This document shows positions 43,591-52,725 of a DNA stretch of 64,000 nucleotides, piece by piece. Numbering within the stretch: position 1 is the stretch's first letter; every line of letters begins with the position of its first letter. A program made the translations under genes and the position numbers. The notes beneath the pieces are model-generated. The model was not told the DNA's origin. It was given only the letters and a program-made list of their open reading frames with translations, and made no database searches. This stretch comes from Nostoc linckia NIES-25 (lineage in GTDB: Bacteria > Cyanobacteriota > Cyanobacteriia > Cyanobacteriales > Nostocaceae): NCBI RefSeq assembly GCF_002368035.1, contig NZ_AP018222.1, forward strand, positions 1,547,173-1,611,172, read 5' to 3'.

Positions 43591-44703
43591 TTATGCATAC
43601 AAAGCCAAGGCATTTTGACGTAAAATTGCAAATGCGATCGCCTCTGCTTCGCTTGCAGTAATATCAGAATCTTGAATTGCTTGTTCTAGCACTTCTGCTA
43701 ACATCTGACGCCCCCATTTTGCTGCTAAGTAATATAACTCTGGAATTGAGTGTGCATCAGAGGAATACATCAATTTACTCGTAGGAGTCAATTCTAATAA
43801 TTGGCGTATAGTCTCTCGCATTCCAGATACACTTAAAAATGGTATTGCTAAACCAAAATCCAAATAAACTTGAGGATAAACAGAGGCAAGATATCCAGCT
43901 TCTCGCATATAAGGATAAGAAGCGTGTAGTAGTACAATGGGGGCATTGCGATATTGGGGTGATTCTAAGAGCGATCGCAAATACAAAGGATTCGCCAATC
44001 GTAAATCTAAATCGGGATCGCCGTAACCAGTATGCAATTGCACTGGTAGGCGATATTTAGCAGCAATTAATAACGCTTGTTGTAAGAGAAAATCAATCAG
44101 CGGTTTATTTACAAGCCGCAGAGGTTGATTTTTTGGCTGTTGTTTGATGCGATAAAAGTTAGTAGCAGCGATATCCATAGCAACAGGTTGAATGTCTAAA
44201 CCAGTGCGGTAACAAACAATGCTTTTAAAAGCTATAACTCCATTTGGTGGCGGGTCAATTTGGCTGTTAAATGTTTGGAGAAAAGTATCAAAATTGTCTA
44301 TTTGAGGAATTAGCTGTTCTGCCAATACTTCTAAACGCAAAATTCTTTGCACTGAAATAAATCTTTCATGCCATGAGATTGGCAAAATATTTTCTGACTG
44401 CAATCCATCATCTAAATAAATTGCTTGCAAGTTGGCAGCGGTGAAATATAATTGTGTTAAATTTTCTAGTCCTAAGCTTTCCCGACGTGCCAAGATTGCT
44501 GCTTCCTGGGCTTCACATTCTAATAAACTAGCAATCTCTCGCAGGCTGCGCCGATAAAAGAAAGTTTGGCGGGCATGATAATTAATAATCTCTGAATCAT
44601 AACCTTCCGTAAAAGCAGCAGCATAAGGATAACGGGCAGCTACTTCAGGTCGTAACAAGTTATGCGCGTGTTGGTCAATTAGAGGAATGTCAGCAAGATT
44701 CAT
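43591..44703 (-). CDS. Amidohydrolase-family protein (FluG/NodGS N-terminal type)
   Basis: A 370-residue TIM-barrel amidohydrolase (amidohydrolase-2 family) from the ATG at 44703; the frame opens 20 codons upstream in repeat-derived sequence. The metal-binding motifs are LIDQHAHN near the start, FKSIVCYRTG (Lys), QLHTGYGD (His), LLHASYPY (His) and YSSDAHSIPE (Asp). This matches the N-terminal half of plant NodGS and fungal FluG proteins, whose C-terminal half is a glutamine-synthetase-like domain. Such a gene lies 3.3 kb upstream on the same strand. Substrate unknown. Confidence 0.85.
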   Translation of the reverse strand: MNLADIPLIDQHAHNLLRPEVAARYPYAAAFTEGYDSEIINYHARQTFFYRRSLREIASLLECEAQEAAILARRESLGLENLTQLYFTAANLQAIYLDDGLQSENILPISWHERFISVQRILRLEVLAEQLIPQIDNFDTFLQTFNSQIDPPPNGVIAFKSIVCYRTGLDIQPVAMDIAATNFYRIKQQPKNQPLRLVNKPLIDFLLQQALLIAAKYRLPVQLHTGYGDPDLDLRLANPLYLRSLLESPQYRNAPIVLLHASYPYMREAGYLASVYPQVYLDFGLAIPFLSVSGMRETIRQLLELTPTSKLMYSSDAHSIPELYYLAAKWGRQMLAEVLEQAIQDSDITASEAEAIAFAILRQNALALYA

Positions 44704-44839
44704 TGATATAGCGAGAGGTAGAAGGCAGGAGGTAGGAGGTAAAACTGTTACCATTCCTAGCATTTACCCTTGTCATTATGTTCTAAACTATGTCGGCTAC
44801 GGCTATAATACATTAGCTTTCCTTTACTTAGAAACAAAC

Positions 44840-45119
44840 TATAGGACTCATATTTCATTTTTGAAATATACGTAGTGGCGTGACAAGCTTAAAATAGTGC
44901 ATTAGTAAACTCTTGTAGGGTGGGCATCCTGCCCGCCCGGACGGGTGAGGACACCCATCCCACAATAAAATCTAATGCAACATTTTAGCCTTGTCACGCT
45001 AGTAGGGTACGTTACGCCAAAGGCTAACGCACCTAAATCATTAACCGGTGCGTTACGCCAAAGGCTAACGCACCCTACAGATACTGAGGTTTTTTCAGAA
45101 ATCAAATCGGACTCCTATA
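44840..45119. mobile_element. MITE, TATAGGA(G)TCC family, copy 2, with nested insert
   Basis: Ends TATAGGACTC and GAGTCCTATA-type (right arm read as TATAGGAGTCC inverted) with about 23 of 29 matches inward. Same right end as 41925-42079. A second element (44876-45001) is inserted in it. It also holds two tandem TACGCCAAAGGCTAACGCACC units. Confidence 0.72.
44876..45001. mobile_element. 126-bp MITE nested in another MITE, GTAG target duplication
   Basis: Ends TGGCGTGACAAG and CTTGTCACGCTA (11 of 12 complementary; inner CTTAAAATAGTGCATTAG also pairs with CTAATGCAACATTTTAG). Flanked by GTAG at 44872-44875 and 45002-45005. The core CTTGTAGGGTGGGCATCCTG matches that of the element at 33048-33170, whose outer ends differ. 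Confidence 0.82.
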
Positions 45120-45215
45120 TATCGCTCTTTGGGGGAATTAAAAATAAAGAATTAAAATGAAAAGTTATAGCGGTTTTCAATTGAATGGAATACACCGAAA
45201 GAAAATAAAATCATT

Positions 45216-45243
45216 GTAGGGGCGCACAGCTGTGCGCCCCTAC
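45216..45243. repeat. REP-like palindrome, copy 4
   Basis: A perfect 28-bp palindrome, GTAGGGGCGCACAG / CTGTGCGCCCCTAC. Same family as 12112-12143. It lies between the MITE cluster and the end of the GAF protein gene. Confidence 0.85.
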
Positions 45244-45371
45244 TGTAGTCTATTCAACTGCAAATTGCCATAACATCCCCATAAATAAATTTAGAGGCGT
45301 TTTAAGAATTAAAAATGAAAAATTCAGATCATTTTTCATATTTAATATTCTTAATTGGACTCAAGCGACGC

Positions 45372-47945
45372 TTAGTTAGTTTCAGCAATTTGATAGGCTT
45401 CTAGGAGCCTAGCATGATCGAGAGTAAATCCTACTTGCATGGCTATCTGAGCAAATAAATCAATCTCAGGCTGTTGCCAGTCACGGGGTGCAGAACACTG
45501 ATGTCCAATTAACAAGCCAAATAGCTGCTCATCTTTGATAATGGGTGCAACTAAATTTGCTTTCACGCCAAAGGATTCCAATAGACTAATGTGACAATCA
45601 GCCAAATCTGCTTGATAAATGTTGTTTATTGCTACAACCTGACCAGATTGGTACTTTTCCACATAGGTTTGAGTGAAACAGGGGTCATGGATTTTAGAAC
45701 GCAAAACTTTGGGATAACCCGGAACCACTGATTCGGCAATTATAATTCCGAAGCAATTGGCATAAAAACTATAAATCAACACTCGGTCAATATTAAGTGC
45801 TTTGCGAACCTCTTCCACAGTGGTTTTGAGGATATCCTCTTCTTTGAGCGATTGGCGAATGCTGCGGGTAATATCCATCAGTAATTGACTTCGCATACTT
45901 TCAGCGTTGATTCGTTGCAGCAGCCTAGCATGGTCAAGAGCAAATCCGACTTGGATGGCTATCTGGGCAAATAAATCAATCTCAGACTGTTGCCAATTAC
46001 GGGGTCTGGAACACTGATGTGCAATTAATAAGCCGAATAGCTGCTCATCTTTAATAATGGGTGCAACCAGATTTGCTTTCACACCAAAGGATTCCAGCAG
46101 GCTAATGTCAGAATCATCTAAACCGAGTTCATAAATGTTGTTTATAGCTAGAACGCGACCGGATTGATACTCTTCTACATAGGTTTCACCAAAAGATAAG
46201 TCTTGGATTTCAGCTCGTAAAATTTTTGGGTAGGTGAGAACAACTGATTCGGCAATTACGGTTCCAGACCAATTATTATTAAAGCTATAAATCAGCACTC
46301 GGTCGGCGCTAAGTAGTTTACGAACTTCTTCTACGGTGGTTTTGAGGACATCCTCTTCGTTAAGTGATTGGCGAATACTGCGAATAATATCCGCAAGCAA
46401 CTGACTTTGCACACCTTCAGCCTCGATTCGTTGCAAAAGTCTAGCATGATCGAGAGCAAACCCCACTTGCATGGCTATTTGGGAAAATAAATCAATCTCA
46501 GGCTGTTGCCAATTACGGGGTCTGGAGCATTGATGTGCAATTAATAAGCCAAATAGCTGCTCATCTTTGATAATGGGTGCGACTAAATTTGCTTTCACAC
46601 CAAAGGATTCCAGCAGGTTGATGTGACAATCAGTCAAACCTGCTTGGTAAATGTTGTTTGTGGCTTGAACGCGCCCAGACTGATACTTTTGTACGTAACC
46701 GTTACCAAAACAGGGGTCTTCAATTTCAGAACGCAAAACTTTTGGATAACCTGGAACCACTGATTCGGCAATTATAATTCCAGACCAATCAGTATAAAAA
46801 GTATAAATTAGCACTCTATCTGCGCTAATTACTTTACGGACTTCTTCTACGGTAGTTTTGAGGACATCTTCTTCGTTGAGCGATTCGCGAATTGAGCGAG
46901 TAATTTCTATAAATAGCTCAGCTCTATTGGCTTTGGTATCTACCTGTTCTAGAACTGCGGCATAGTCAAGAGCAAATCCGACTTGCATAGCTATTTGAGC
47001 GAACAAATCAATCTCAGATTGCTGCCAAAAGCGAATTCTCGAACACTGATGTGCAATTAATAAACCAAATAGCTGTTTATCTTTGAGAATAGGTGCTACT
47101 AAACTAGATTTGACAGTAAATTGCTCCAGCAACTCAATATCGGCATCTGTAAGATCGGATTTATGGATATTATCAATGGCGCGGACAGTACCATTCTGGT
47201 ATTTTTCGATGTAGGTTGTCTCGAACCCAGCATCGGAAACTGTAACCCCCAATATTTTTGGTAAACCTGGTGCTACTGATTCTGCGATAAAGCTTCCATT
47301 AAAACTGGAATTGAAAGAAAAAATGGTTACGCGATCGAGGCTTAAAGCTCTACGAATTTCTTCTGAGGTAGTTTTAAGAACATCTTCCTCATTGAATGAT
47401 TCTCGAACCCAGCGGGTGATTTTGATCGATAGTTCGGAGTAATCAGTTTCGGCTTCTTTCTCTTGTCGCAAAACTGAAAGTAACTCTGTGAATAAGCTGA
47501 TGTTTCTCTCTAACATCACTAATTCATCTTTATTGGCGATGTAAACTTGAGTAAACTCGCTGTCTGGACGCAAAATATTTTTGATGCTGTTAGTAGTTTC
47601 AGCAACGTTTTTGATTCGAGTAATAGTTCGATTAACTACAGAAGTTGCGATCGCACCTGCCAAAATTGCTGTTACTCCCGCACCAGTTAACAAAAATGAT
47701 AGTTGTTTTTCTAAATCTAATTTAATTTCTGTTGAACTTTTCCCACTCTCTTGTCTGACTTGCGGGATTTTTTTGGTAATTACATCAATGCCATAGTAGT
47801 AAGTAGCTGTTCCAATTGCAACCACAGGTAGGACACTGATGCTGAGTGCCCAAATTATTGCTTTAGTCTTTAAACTCGATTTTTGTTGCCACAGGTTTTG
47901 TTGACGATTTCGTCTTGCTTGGTTTTGAAAAAAAGACTTATTCAT
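45372..47945 (-). CDS. Membrane protein with four tandem GAF domains, no output domain
   Basis: An 857-residue sensory protein from the ATG at 47945. Two membrane helices (about 27-50, and about 80-105, ILAGAIATSVV) flank a short loop, followed by a HAMP-like linker. Then four GAF domains of about 176 residues follow, about 145-325, 330-500, 505-675 and 680-855. Repeat marks are IRxSLNEEDVLKTTVEEVRK, LVAPIIKDEQLFGLLIAHQCS and QPEIDLFAQIAMQVGFALDHARLL. The chain ends 15 residues after the last GAF. No kinase, MCP or cyclase domain follows, though proteins with this N-terminus often end in a methyl-accepting domain. The ligand may be a bilin or a small molecule, but no bilin cysteine stands out. 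Confidence 0.85.
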   Translation of the reverse strand: MNKSFFQNQARRNRQQNLWQQKSSLKTKAIIWALSISVLPVVAIGTATYYYGIDVITKKIPQVRQESGKSSTEIKLDLEKQLSFLLTGAGVTAILAGAIATSVVNRTITRIKNVAETTNSIKNILRPDSEFTQVYIANKDELVMLERNISLFTELLSVLRQEKEAETDYSELSIKITRWVRESFNEEDVLKTTSEEIRRALSLDRVTIFSFNSSFNGSFIAESVAPGLPKILGVTVSDAGFETTYIEKYQNGTVRAIDNIHKSDLTDADIELLEQFTVKSSLVAPILKDKQLFGLLIAHQCSRIRFWQQSEIDLFAQIAMQVGFALDYAAVLEQVDTKANRAELFIEITRSIRESLNEEDVLKTTVEEVRKVISADRVLIYTFYTDWSGIIIAESVVPGYPKVLRSEIEDPCFGNGYVQKYQSGRVQATNNIYQAGLTDCHINLLESFGVKANLVAPIIKDEQLFGLLIAHQCSRPRNWQQPEIDLFSQIAMQVGFALDHARLLQRIEAEGVQSQLLADIIRSIRQSLNEEDVLKTTVEEVRKLLSADRVLIYSFNNNWSGTVIAESVVLTYPKILRAEIQDLSFGETYVEEYQSGRVLAINNIYELGLDDSDISLLESFGVKANLVAPIIKDEQLFGLLIAHQCSRPRNWQQSEIDLFAQIAIQVGFALDHARLLQRINAESMRSQLLMDITRSIRQSLKEEDILKTTVEEVRKALNIDRVLIYSFYANCFGIIIAESVVPGYPKVLRSKIHDPCFTQTYVEKYQSGQVVAINNIYQADLADCHISLLESFGVKANLVAPIIKDEQLFGLLIGHQCSAPRDWQQPEIDLFAQIAMQVGFTLDHARLLEAYQIAETN

Positions 47946-48037
47946 AAATGAAACCTGGATGCGTTGCAATTTAGCAGGTCAAGTAAATAACCTCTTATTA
48001 TCATTACCTAAAAATCCCTGTGAAAACCATTACAAGT

Positions 48038-49387
48038 TTAGTATTTCTCTAATAAAAGTTTGACTTCTGCTTGCAATTCCCAATCTTTCATTGCTTCCCA
48101 CTCACTTTGACGCACTGCTAAAAAGGCTCGTGACAAGTATGGGTTTAAAGCATTTAAAAGCACATTATCTTGTTTTAAGTATTCTAAAGCTTGCCCTAAG
48201 TTTTGTGGTAAAAGGTCAATACCATTGGCTTGACGTTCTTCAATTGGCAAATGTCCGGGGTCTTGTGTAACGGGATGCCCTGGTTTGAGGGTTCGTTGCA
48301 CGCCGTCGAGTCCGGCTGCAATTACAGCACCTAAAGCAAGGTAAGGATTGGCTGATGCATCAACGGTTTTTAACTCGAAATGGGTGGAACCATTGAATGC
48401 AGGATTGCTTGGTACTCTCACGGCGGCTTCACGGTTGTCTAGTCCCCAACAACGAAAAGCACCACTCCAACAGTGCGGACGAATGCGGCGGTAAGAATTA
48501 GTACTTGGGGTAGTCAAAGCCATCAGTGCAGGCAAACGATCTAATATGCCGGCGATAAATGCTTCACCTATTTGGGAAACCCCGCAAACACCTTGGGGGT
48601 CTGGTAAGAGATTTTGACCGTTACGCCAAAGGCTGAGATGGATGTGGCAACCGCTACCAGCGGCATCAGCAAAAATTTTCGGTAAGAAAGAGGCTGTGAG
48701 GTTGTGTTGATGAGCGATCGCTCTAACAGTTTCTCTAAAGGTAATTTGCCAGTCTGCGGCCCGTAAAGCATCAGTATACCGCATGGAGATTTCGTGTTGA
48801 CCTGGGCCGGATTCTGGATAATACTGCTCTACAGGAATGCCTTGGTCAATGAGTGCTTGGGCAATTTCATCAATTACTTCGCGATTTCTATCCATTGCTT
48901 GGGTAGAAGCAAAAACACTAGAATCTGCGGGTACAATTCCCTGTGATGTTTGCTGTAACAGGTAAAATTCATTTTCAAATGCAGCGCGAATTTCCAATCC
49001 CTCGCGTTTAGCTGCTTCAATCATTCGGATTAAGAAATTACGCGGACACAACGCCCAAGGATTCCCATCAAGTACCATGTTTCCCACGATGGAAGCATGT
49101 CCTGGAGCGTAGGGTAGAGGAGTGAAGGTAAACCAATCTGGTATTAAGCGGATTTCGCCTACTGGGCTAAGACCAGTTTCGGGAATAACAGCATCATACA
49201 TTACAGGTACTCCCTGTTGTCCTGCGGAAATACCAACGCCATAGTCAAAGTAGTGAGATAACATTTCCACATGAACGGCTTTAGCGCGAATGATGTTGGC
49301 GTTATCGCACCAAAGAATACGGACAAACTTGATTCCAGCTTGTTGAAGAGATTTTTTGACTTTCTTAAACGCTTTATTTGCTGCCAT
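48038..49387 (-). CDS. Glutamine-synthetase-like ligase (FluG/NodGS C-terminal type)
   Basis: A 449-residue member of the glutamine synthetase I superfamily, probably a gamma-glutamyl ligase for a substrate other than ammonia; not the main assimilatory GlnA. Active-site motifs are AFENEFYLL (Glu138, Glu140), GPGQHEISM near 195-203, GSGCHIHLSLW at 244-254 and NREAAVRVPS. The flexible loop signature of true GlnA is not obvious. Together with the amidohydrolase gene at 43591-44703 it corresponds to the two halves of the plant NodGS / fungal FluG fusion. AT-rich spacers separate it from its neighbours. Confidence 0.88.
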   Translation of the reverse strand: MAANKAFKKVKKSLQQAGIKFVRILWCDNANIIRAKAVHVEMLSHYFDYGVGISAGQQGVPVMYDAVIPETGLSPVGEIRLIPDWFTFTPLPYAPGHASIVGNMVLDGNPWALCPRNFLIRMIEAAKREGLEIRAAFENEFYLLQQTSQGIVPADSSVFASTQAMDRNREVIDEIAQALIDQGIPVEQYYPESGPGQHEISMRYTDALRAADWQITFRETVRAIAHQHNLTASFLPKIFADAAGSGCHIHLSLWRNGQNLLPDPQGVCGVSQIGEAFIAGILDRLPALMALTTPSTNSYRRIRPHCWSGAFRCWGLDNREAAVRVPSNPAFNGSTHFELKTVDASANPYLALGAVIAAGLDGVQRTLKPGHPVTQDPGHLPIEERQANGIDLLPQNLGQALEYLKQDNVLLNALNPYLSRAFLAVRQSEWEAMKDWELQAEVKLLLEKY

Positions 49388-49703
49388 TTTTGCAGAGAAC
49401 GCGGGGACTTGGTGAAATTATCGTGTTTTTGATTTGATTTGACAAATTTTTACAAGAAGGCAGGGGGCAGGAGGTTATAAGTATCAGTTAAAACTTTAGT
49501 TTTGGGTCTAAAGCTCAGCGAAACCAGTAATTATAATGAGATTGCTTGCAGTGAAGTATAAAACGTCCTTATTGCAATGCCACTTTTTAAAGGTGGGTTC
49601 CTCCAGCATAGCTGCCTTCTGCCTCCTGAATTTCAATTTCCTACTCAAGTTAAAATAACTAAAAATATGAGGGCAAGAAAAGTTTGTGGCGAACACATTC
49701 CAC
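49388..49703. other. Spacer with inverted GGCAGG repeats
   Basis: Spacer with divergent gene starts at both ends. An AGGCAGGGGGCAGGAGG stretch (49457-49473) and its near complement CTGCCTTCTGCCTCCTG (49613-49629) bracket an AT-rich middle. No gene. Confidence 0.5.
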
Positions 49704-50918
49704 ATGCCAAAATTACCCGTACCACCAGCGCTTGTGGGGTCAGAAATTGGTTCTTTTACTGAGTTTACAGTTACTGAGCGAATGCCTGCGATCGCCCGCC
49801 GAGTTATCGCAGAAAATAATTTTTCATCAGAGATTAATACCACTTTGGAAAATCTCGCTACAGAATTGCCAATAGGATATTTACGCCCTCTTTTAAATGA
49901 CACTTGTGTAGATTTTTCTGCCTGGGAAAAGTATTTAGAGCCTTACAAAAATCAGCGTTGGCTAGATATTCCTTGGTTTTTCGCAGAAACTTATTTCTAT
50001 CGGTTAATTTTGGATATCACCAATTATTTTCGTCCTGGTGAATGGCAAGGTATCGATCCTTTTGGATTACAAAAATCTCAAGGTTTGGAAGCATCTATTG
50101 ACTCGATTATTCTATTGTGCGATCGCGTAAATAATTGGTTGGATAATTCACAGCTAAATGAAGAATCAAAGCAAACAACTTTTATCGCACTTTTACATTT
50201 TGCCTTGTGGGGAAATCGAGTTGACTTGAGTTTATGGTCAGCATTCGAGGATGACCGCAGTCGTTTTGATATTCAAAGCCAACTAGCTCACATTTTAGTA
50301 GATGACGCTCCCCAAGTTGCACAATTATTAACCAATTCTCAGGGAGGGCGAATTGATTTTGTTGTCGATAATGCTGGTTTTGAACTAGTGTGCGATCTAT
50401 GCTTGGTAGATTTTCTCTTAAATAGCGGTGCGATTGAGCAAGTTTATTTACACTTAAAGCCACATCCGACTTTTGTATCTGATGCCATAATTAAAGATGT
50501 ACATTCCACAATAAAAATTTTAGCCGCTACTAGCCATCCACAAGTAATATCCTTTGCTCAAAGATTGCAACAAAATATAGCATCAGGGCGTTTAATTCTA
50601 GCTGAAGATTATTTTTGGACATCACCTTTAGCATTTTGGGAAATACCTGACTCCCTGAAAAATGAGTTAGCTAAAGCCAATTTGATTATAGTTAAAGGAG
50701 ATGCAAATTATCGAAGATTATTAGGCGATCGCCATTGGGATTTCACTACTAATATTGCAGATATAGTGAGTTATTTACCAGTACCAATGGTAGCTCTACG
50801 CACCCTAAAATCAGAAGTAGCAGCAGGTTTAAAACCAGAAGTTATCGAGCAAGTAGCAAAATCTGATTCTTCTTGGTTGACAAATGGACAATGGGGTGTA
50901 GTTCAGTTAGTAGCTTAG
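49704..50918 (+). CDS. DUF89/ARMT1-like damage-control phosphatase
   Basis: A 404-residue metal-dependent phosphatase of the DUF89 family, which removes phosphate from damaged or excess sugar-phosphate metabolites (family knowledge). ATG at 49704 is preferred over GTG at 49686. Active-site motifs are DFVVDNAGFELVCDL near 225-240 (the DN...E metal site), LHLKPHPTFVSDA, and KGDANYRRLLGDRHW near 330-345. The N-terminal helical domain (FTVTERMPAIARRVI) is typical. The protein sits alone between repeat-filled spacers, on the plus strand. Confidence 0.88.
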   Translation: MPKLPVPPALVGSEIGSFTEFTVTERMPAIARRVIAENNFSSEINTTLENLATELPIGYLRPLLNDTCVDFSAWEKYLEPYKNQRWLDIPWFFAETYFYRLILDITNYFRPGEWQGIDPFGLQKSQGLEASIDSIILLCDRVNNWLDNSQLNEESKQTTFIALLHFALWGNRVDLSLWSAFEDDRSRFDIQSQLAHILVDDAPQVAQLLTNSQGGRIDFVVDNAGFELVCDLCLVDFLLNSGAIEQVYLHLKPHPTFVSDAIIKDVHSTIKILAATSHPQVISFAQRLQQNIASGRLILAEDYFWTSPLAFWEIPDSLKNELAKANLIIVKGDANYRRLLGDRHWDFTTNIADIVSYLPVPMVALRTLKSEVAAGLKPEVIEQVAKSDSSWLTNGQWGVVQLVA

Positions 50919-51121
50919 GCGAATAAAAAATAGGGCGTTGGTGAGTAGAAATAATGAATTTAACTCACGCAGAGGAGCCAGTGCGTTGGGCGGCTCTGCC
51001 GACTTGAAGCAACTGGCGTCGCGCAGAGTCGCAGAGAGTAAGAGTTGAGAAGAGTTAATTTTTGAATTTCATATTCAAATTCAGCAATACCAAAAATAGA
51101 GATTCCACAATCACACCAAAG

Positions 51122-51580
51122 CTAATCTACTTCATACTTTTGCTTATGTCTAGCCATAAGCTGGAGGTATTTCTCATTTGTTTTTGCTTCTATCCATTTG
51201 ATTTTAAATATTGCTGCTGATTCAGCTTTGATCGGGTCTACTTCATAAGGTAAAATCTCTTTTGGTGAATCTTTTTTATATTTTCTACCGCTTTTATGAT
51301 TTGCATAACGGCGAGAGCGAGTATAACCCATTTGAATAAATTTTCTTGCCATATCTGCTCCTACAAAATCATCTTGTTCGAGATAAGCAAGAAACATCTC
51401 GTAGATTTTTTCGCTTGATTGTTTAGCAATTTCAGGAGTTTTGAATCGCCAATAAGGAAGAATTTCTGATTTGTATGGTTCTACCAAAAGTACACCTTGC
51501 TCGCCCTTACCAACGCGATAAAGTTCGGGATGTTGCCGAAAATCAATATTTGGAAAGTCTAAAGAATAATCAAAAGGCAT
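51122..51580 (-). CDS. DUF4385 family protein
   Basis: A 152-residue soluble protein of unknown function matching DUF4385. Conserved-looking blocks are YSLDFPNIDFRQHPELYRVG, KGEQGVLLVEPYKSEILPYW and FVGADMARKFIQMGYTRSRR. The C-terminal third is basic and Lys-rich, so nucleic-acid contact is possible. Stands alone between repeat spacers. The preceding spacer (50919-51121) has a GCCAGTGCGTTGGGCGG dispersed repeat. Confidence 0.8.
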   Translation of the reverse strand: MPFDYSLDFPNIDFRQHPELYRVGKGEQGVLLVEPYKSEILPYWRFKTPEIAKQSSEKIYEMFLAYLEQDDFVGADMARKFIQMGYTRSRRYANHKSGRKYKKDSPKEILPYEVDPIKAESAAIFKIKWIEAKTNEKYLQLMARHKQKYEVD

Positions 51581-51788
51581 GGTAAAACAGAATTTAGAAT
51601 GGGCTACGCCCCGCTGCGCTAACAGGAGTCAGAATAAATGAGGGTATATATTAAACCCTTGTATTTATCCATTAGTCGGACAAAATTTCTTGTAAATGCT
51701 GACTCTTTTATTGATAGATTCTTATTAAAAATAGTAAACTTTAAGAAAAAAGTTCGACTTCTATCTGTGTACGTAAATTTTGTTTAAT

Positions 51789-52256
51789 ATGCTATCTAAC
51801 ATCCAATCTGCGAATAGCGTCCTTGCTCCAGGGAATTTGCGTAGAGTGCATCATATTGCGCTGAACGTCAAAGATATGCAAGCTTCCCGACATTTTTATG
51901 GGACTATCCTGGGCTTGCACGAACTTACAGGCGACGAAGTACCCGCAACCCTGGTGGAACTCGTTGCATCTGGGAAAGTAGCCAATTTCATCACCCCAGA
52001 TGGTACGATACTAGATTTATTTGGGGAACCAGAATTATCACCACCAGATCCCAATCCTGAAAAGACATTCACTAGAGCATACCATCTAGCTTTTGACATC
52101 AAGCCGGAGTTATTCGATCGCGCGGTGACAGTAATCAGAGAAAATAAAATAGCGATCGCTCACGGCCCAGTCACTCGCCCTACTGGTAGAGGAGTATACT
52201 TCTACGACCCAGATGGCTTTATGATTGAAATTCGTTGCGATCCAGAAGCTAGTTAA
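51789..52256 (+). CDS. VOC (vicinal oxygen chelate) family protein
   Basis: A 155-residue single-domain metalloenzyme-like protein of the glyoxalase/bleomycin-resistance superfamily. ATG at 51789 is preferred over TTG at 51780. The two beta-alpha-beta-beta-beta units are visible: RRVHHIALNVKDMQASRHFY with His, VELVASG, then AYHLAFDIKPELFDRAV with His and YFYDPDGFMIEIR with Glu. The metal ligands therefore fit. Substrate unknown; it could be a dioxygenase or isomerase. It is followed 28 bp later by a small hypothetical gene on the same strand. Confidence 0.88.
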   Translation: MLSNIQSANSVLAPGNLRRVHHIALNVKDMQASRHFYGTILGLHELTGDEVPATLVELVASGKVANFITPDGTILDLFGEPELSPPDPNPEKTFTRAYHLAFDIKPELFDRAVTVIRENKIAIAHGPVTRPTGRGVYFYDPDGFMIEIRCDPEAS

Positions 52257-52284
52257 CTTAGAAATAATAGCAAAAGTATCTCTT

Positions 52285-52581
52285 ATGCCCGCCAACCTCA
52301 CGCAAATATTTAAAGTAATTGAAGACACAATAACCAAACCATCAATCCCCCACGAACCATACAAACAATCATTAAAAGCCTGGGCAATGTATTGTTTGCG
52401 AGATAAAGGCTTTAAAGTTGTTTACGCCCAAAATGCCGACTTTGCCATAGAAACAAAAGGCATAGAAAAGCTCTATTTTAAAGTCTCAAACAGTGCCGAT
52501 AATTTAGATAACTCTATTAACTGGATAGTTTGGGATTCTACAACCAAAACCGCCACTCTCATTCCTCAAAACATAGACTAG
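52285..52581 (+). CDS. Small hypothetical protein
   Basis: A 98-residue protein from the ATG at 52285, 28 bp after the VOC gene. The frame is open 20 codons upstream, inside the VOC gene. The sequence MPANLTQIFKVIEDTITKPS, then AMYCLRDKGFKVVYAQNADF and GIEKLYFKVSNSAD, looks like a small alpha/beta domain somewhat similar to restriction-endonuclease-like folds (inference, weak). Probably co-transcribed with the VOC gene. I do not recognise the family. Confidence 0.65.
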   Translation: MPANLTQIFKVIEDTITKPSIPHEPYKQSLKAWAMYCLRDKGFKVVYAQNADFAIETKGIEKLYFKVSNSADNLDNSINWIVWDSTTKTATLIPQNID

Positions 52582-52725
52582 ACTTATTACAAAAGCCTTC
52601 CTTCTGCGTTCTCTTCTCTGCGCCTCTGTCTTGAAAAGTTCAGATCGCCGGAAGCCGGCGCTCCGACTTTTCGCTGCGCCTCTGCGTGAAACAAAAAATA
52701 TTTATCAAATCTTTTCCAGCTTTAA

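Noticed and set aside
49508..49903. 131-residue minus-strand ORF at the start of the DUF89 gene
   Set aside because: It overlaps the conserved N-terminus of the DUF89 protein on the opposite strand and has no recognisable features.
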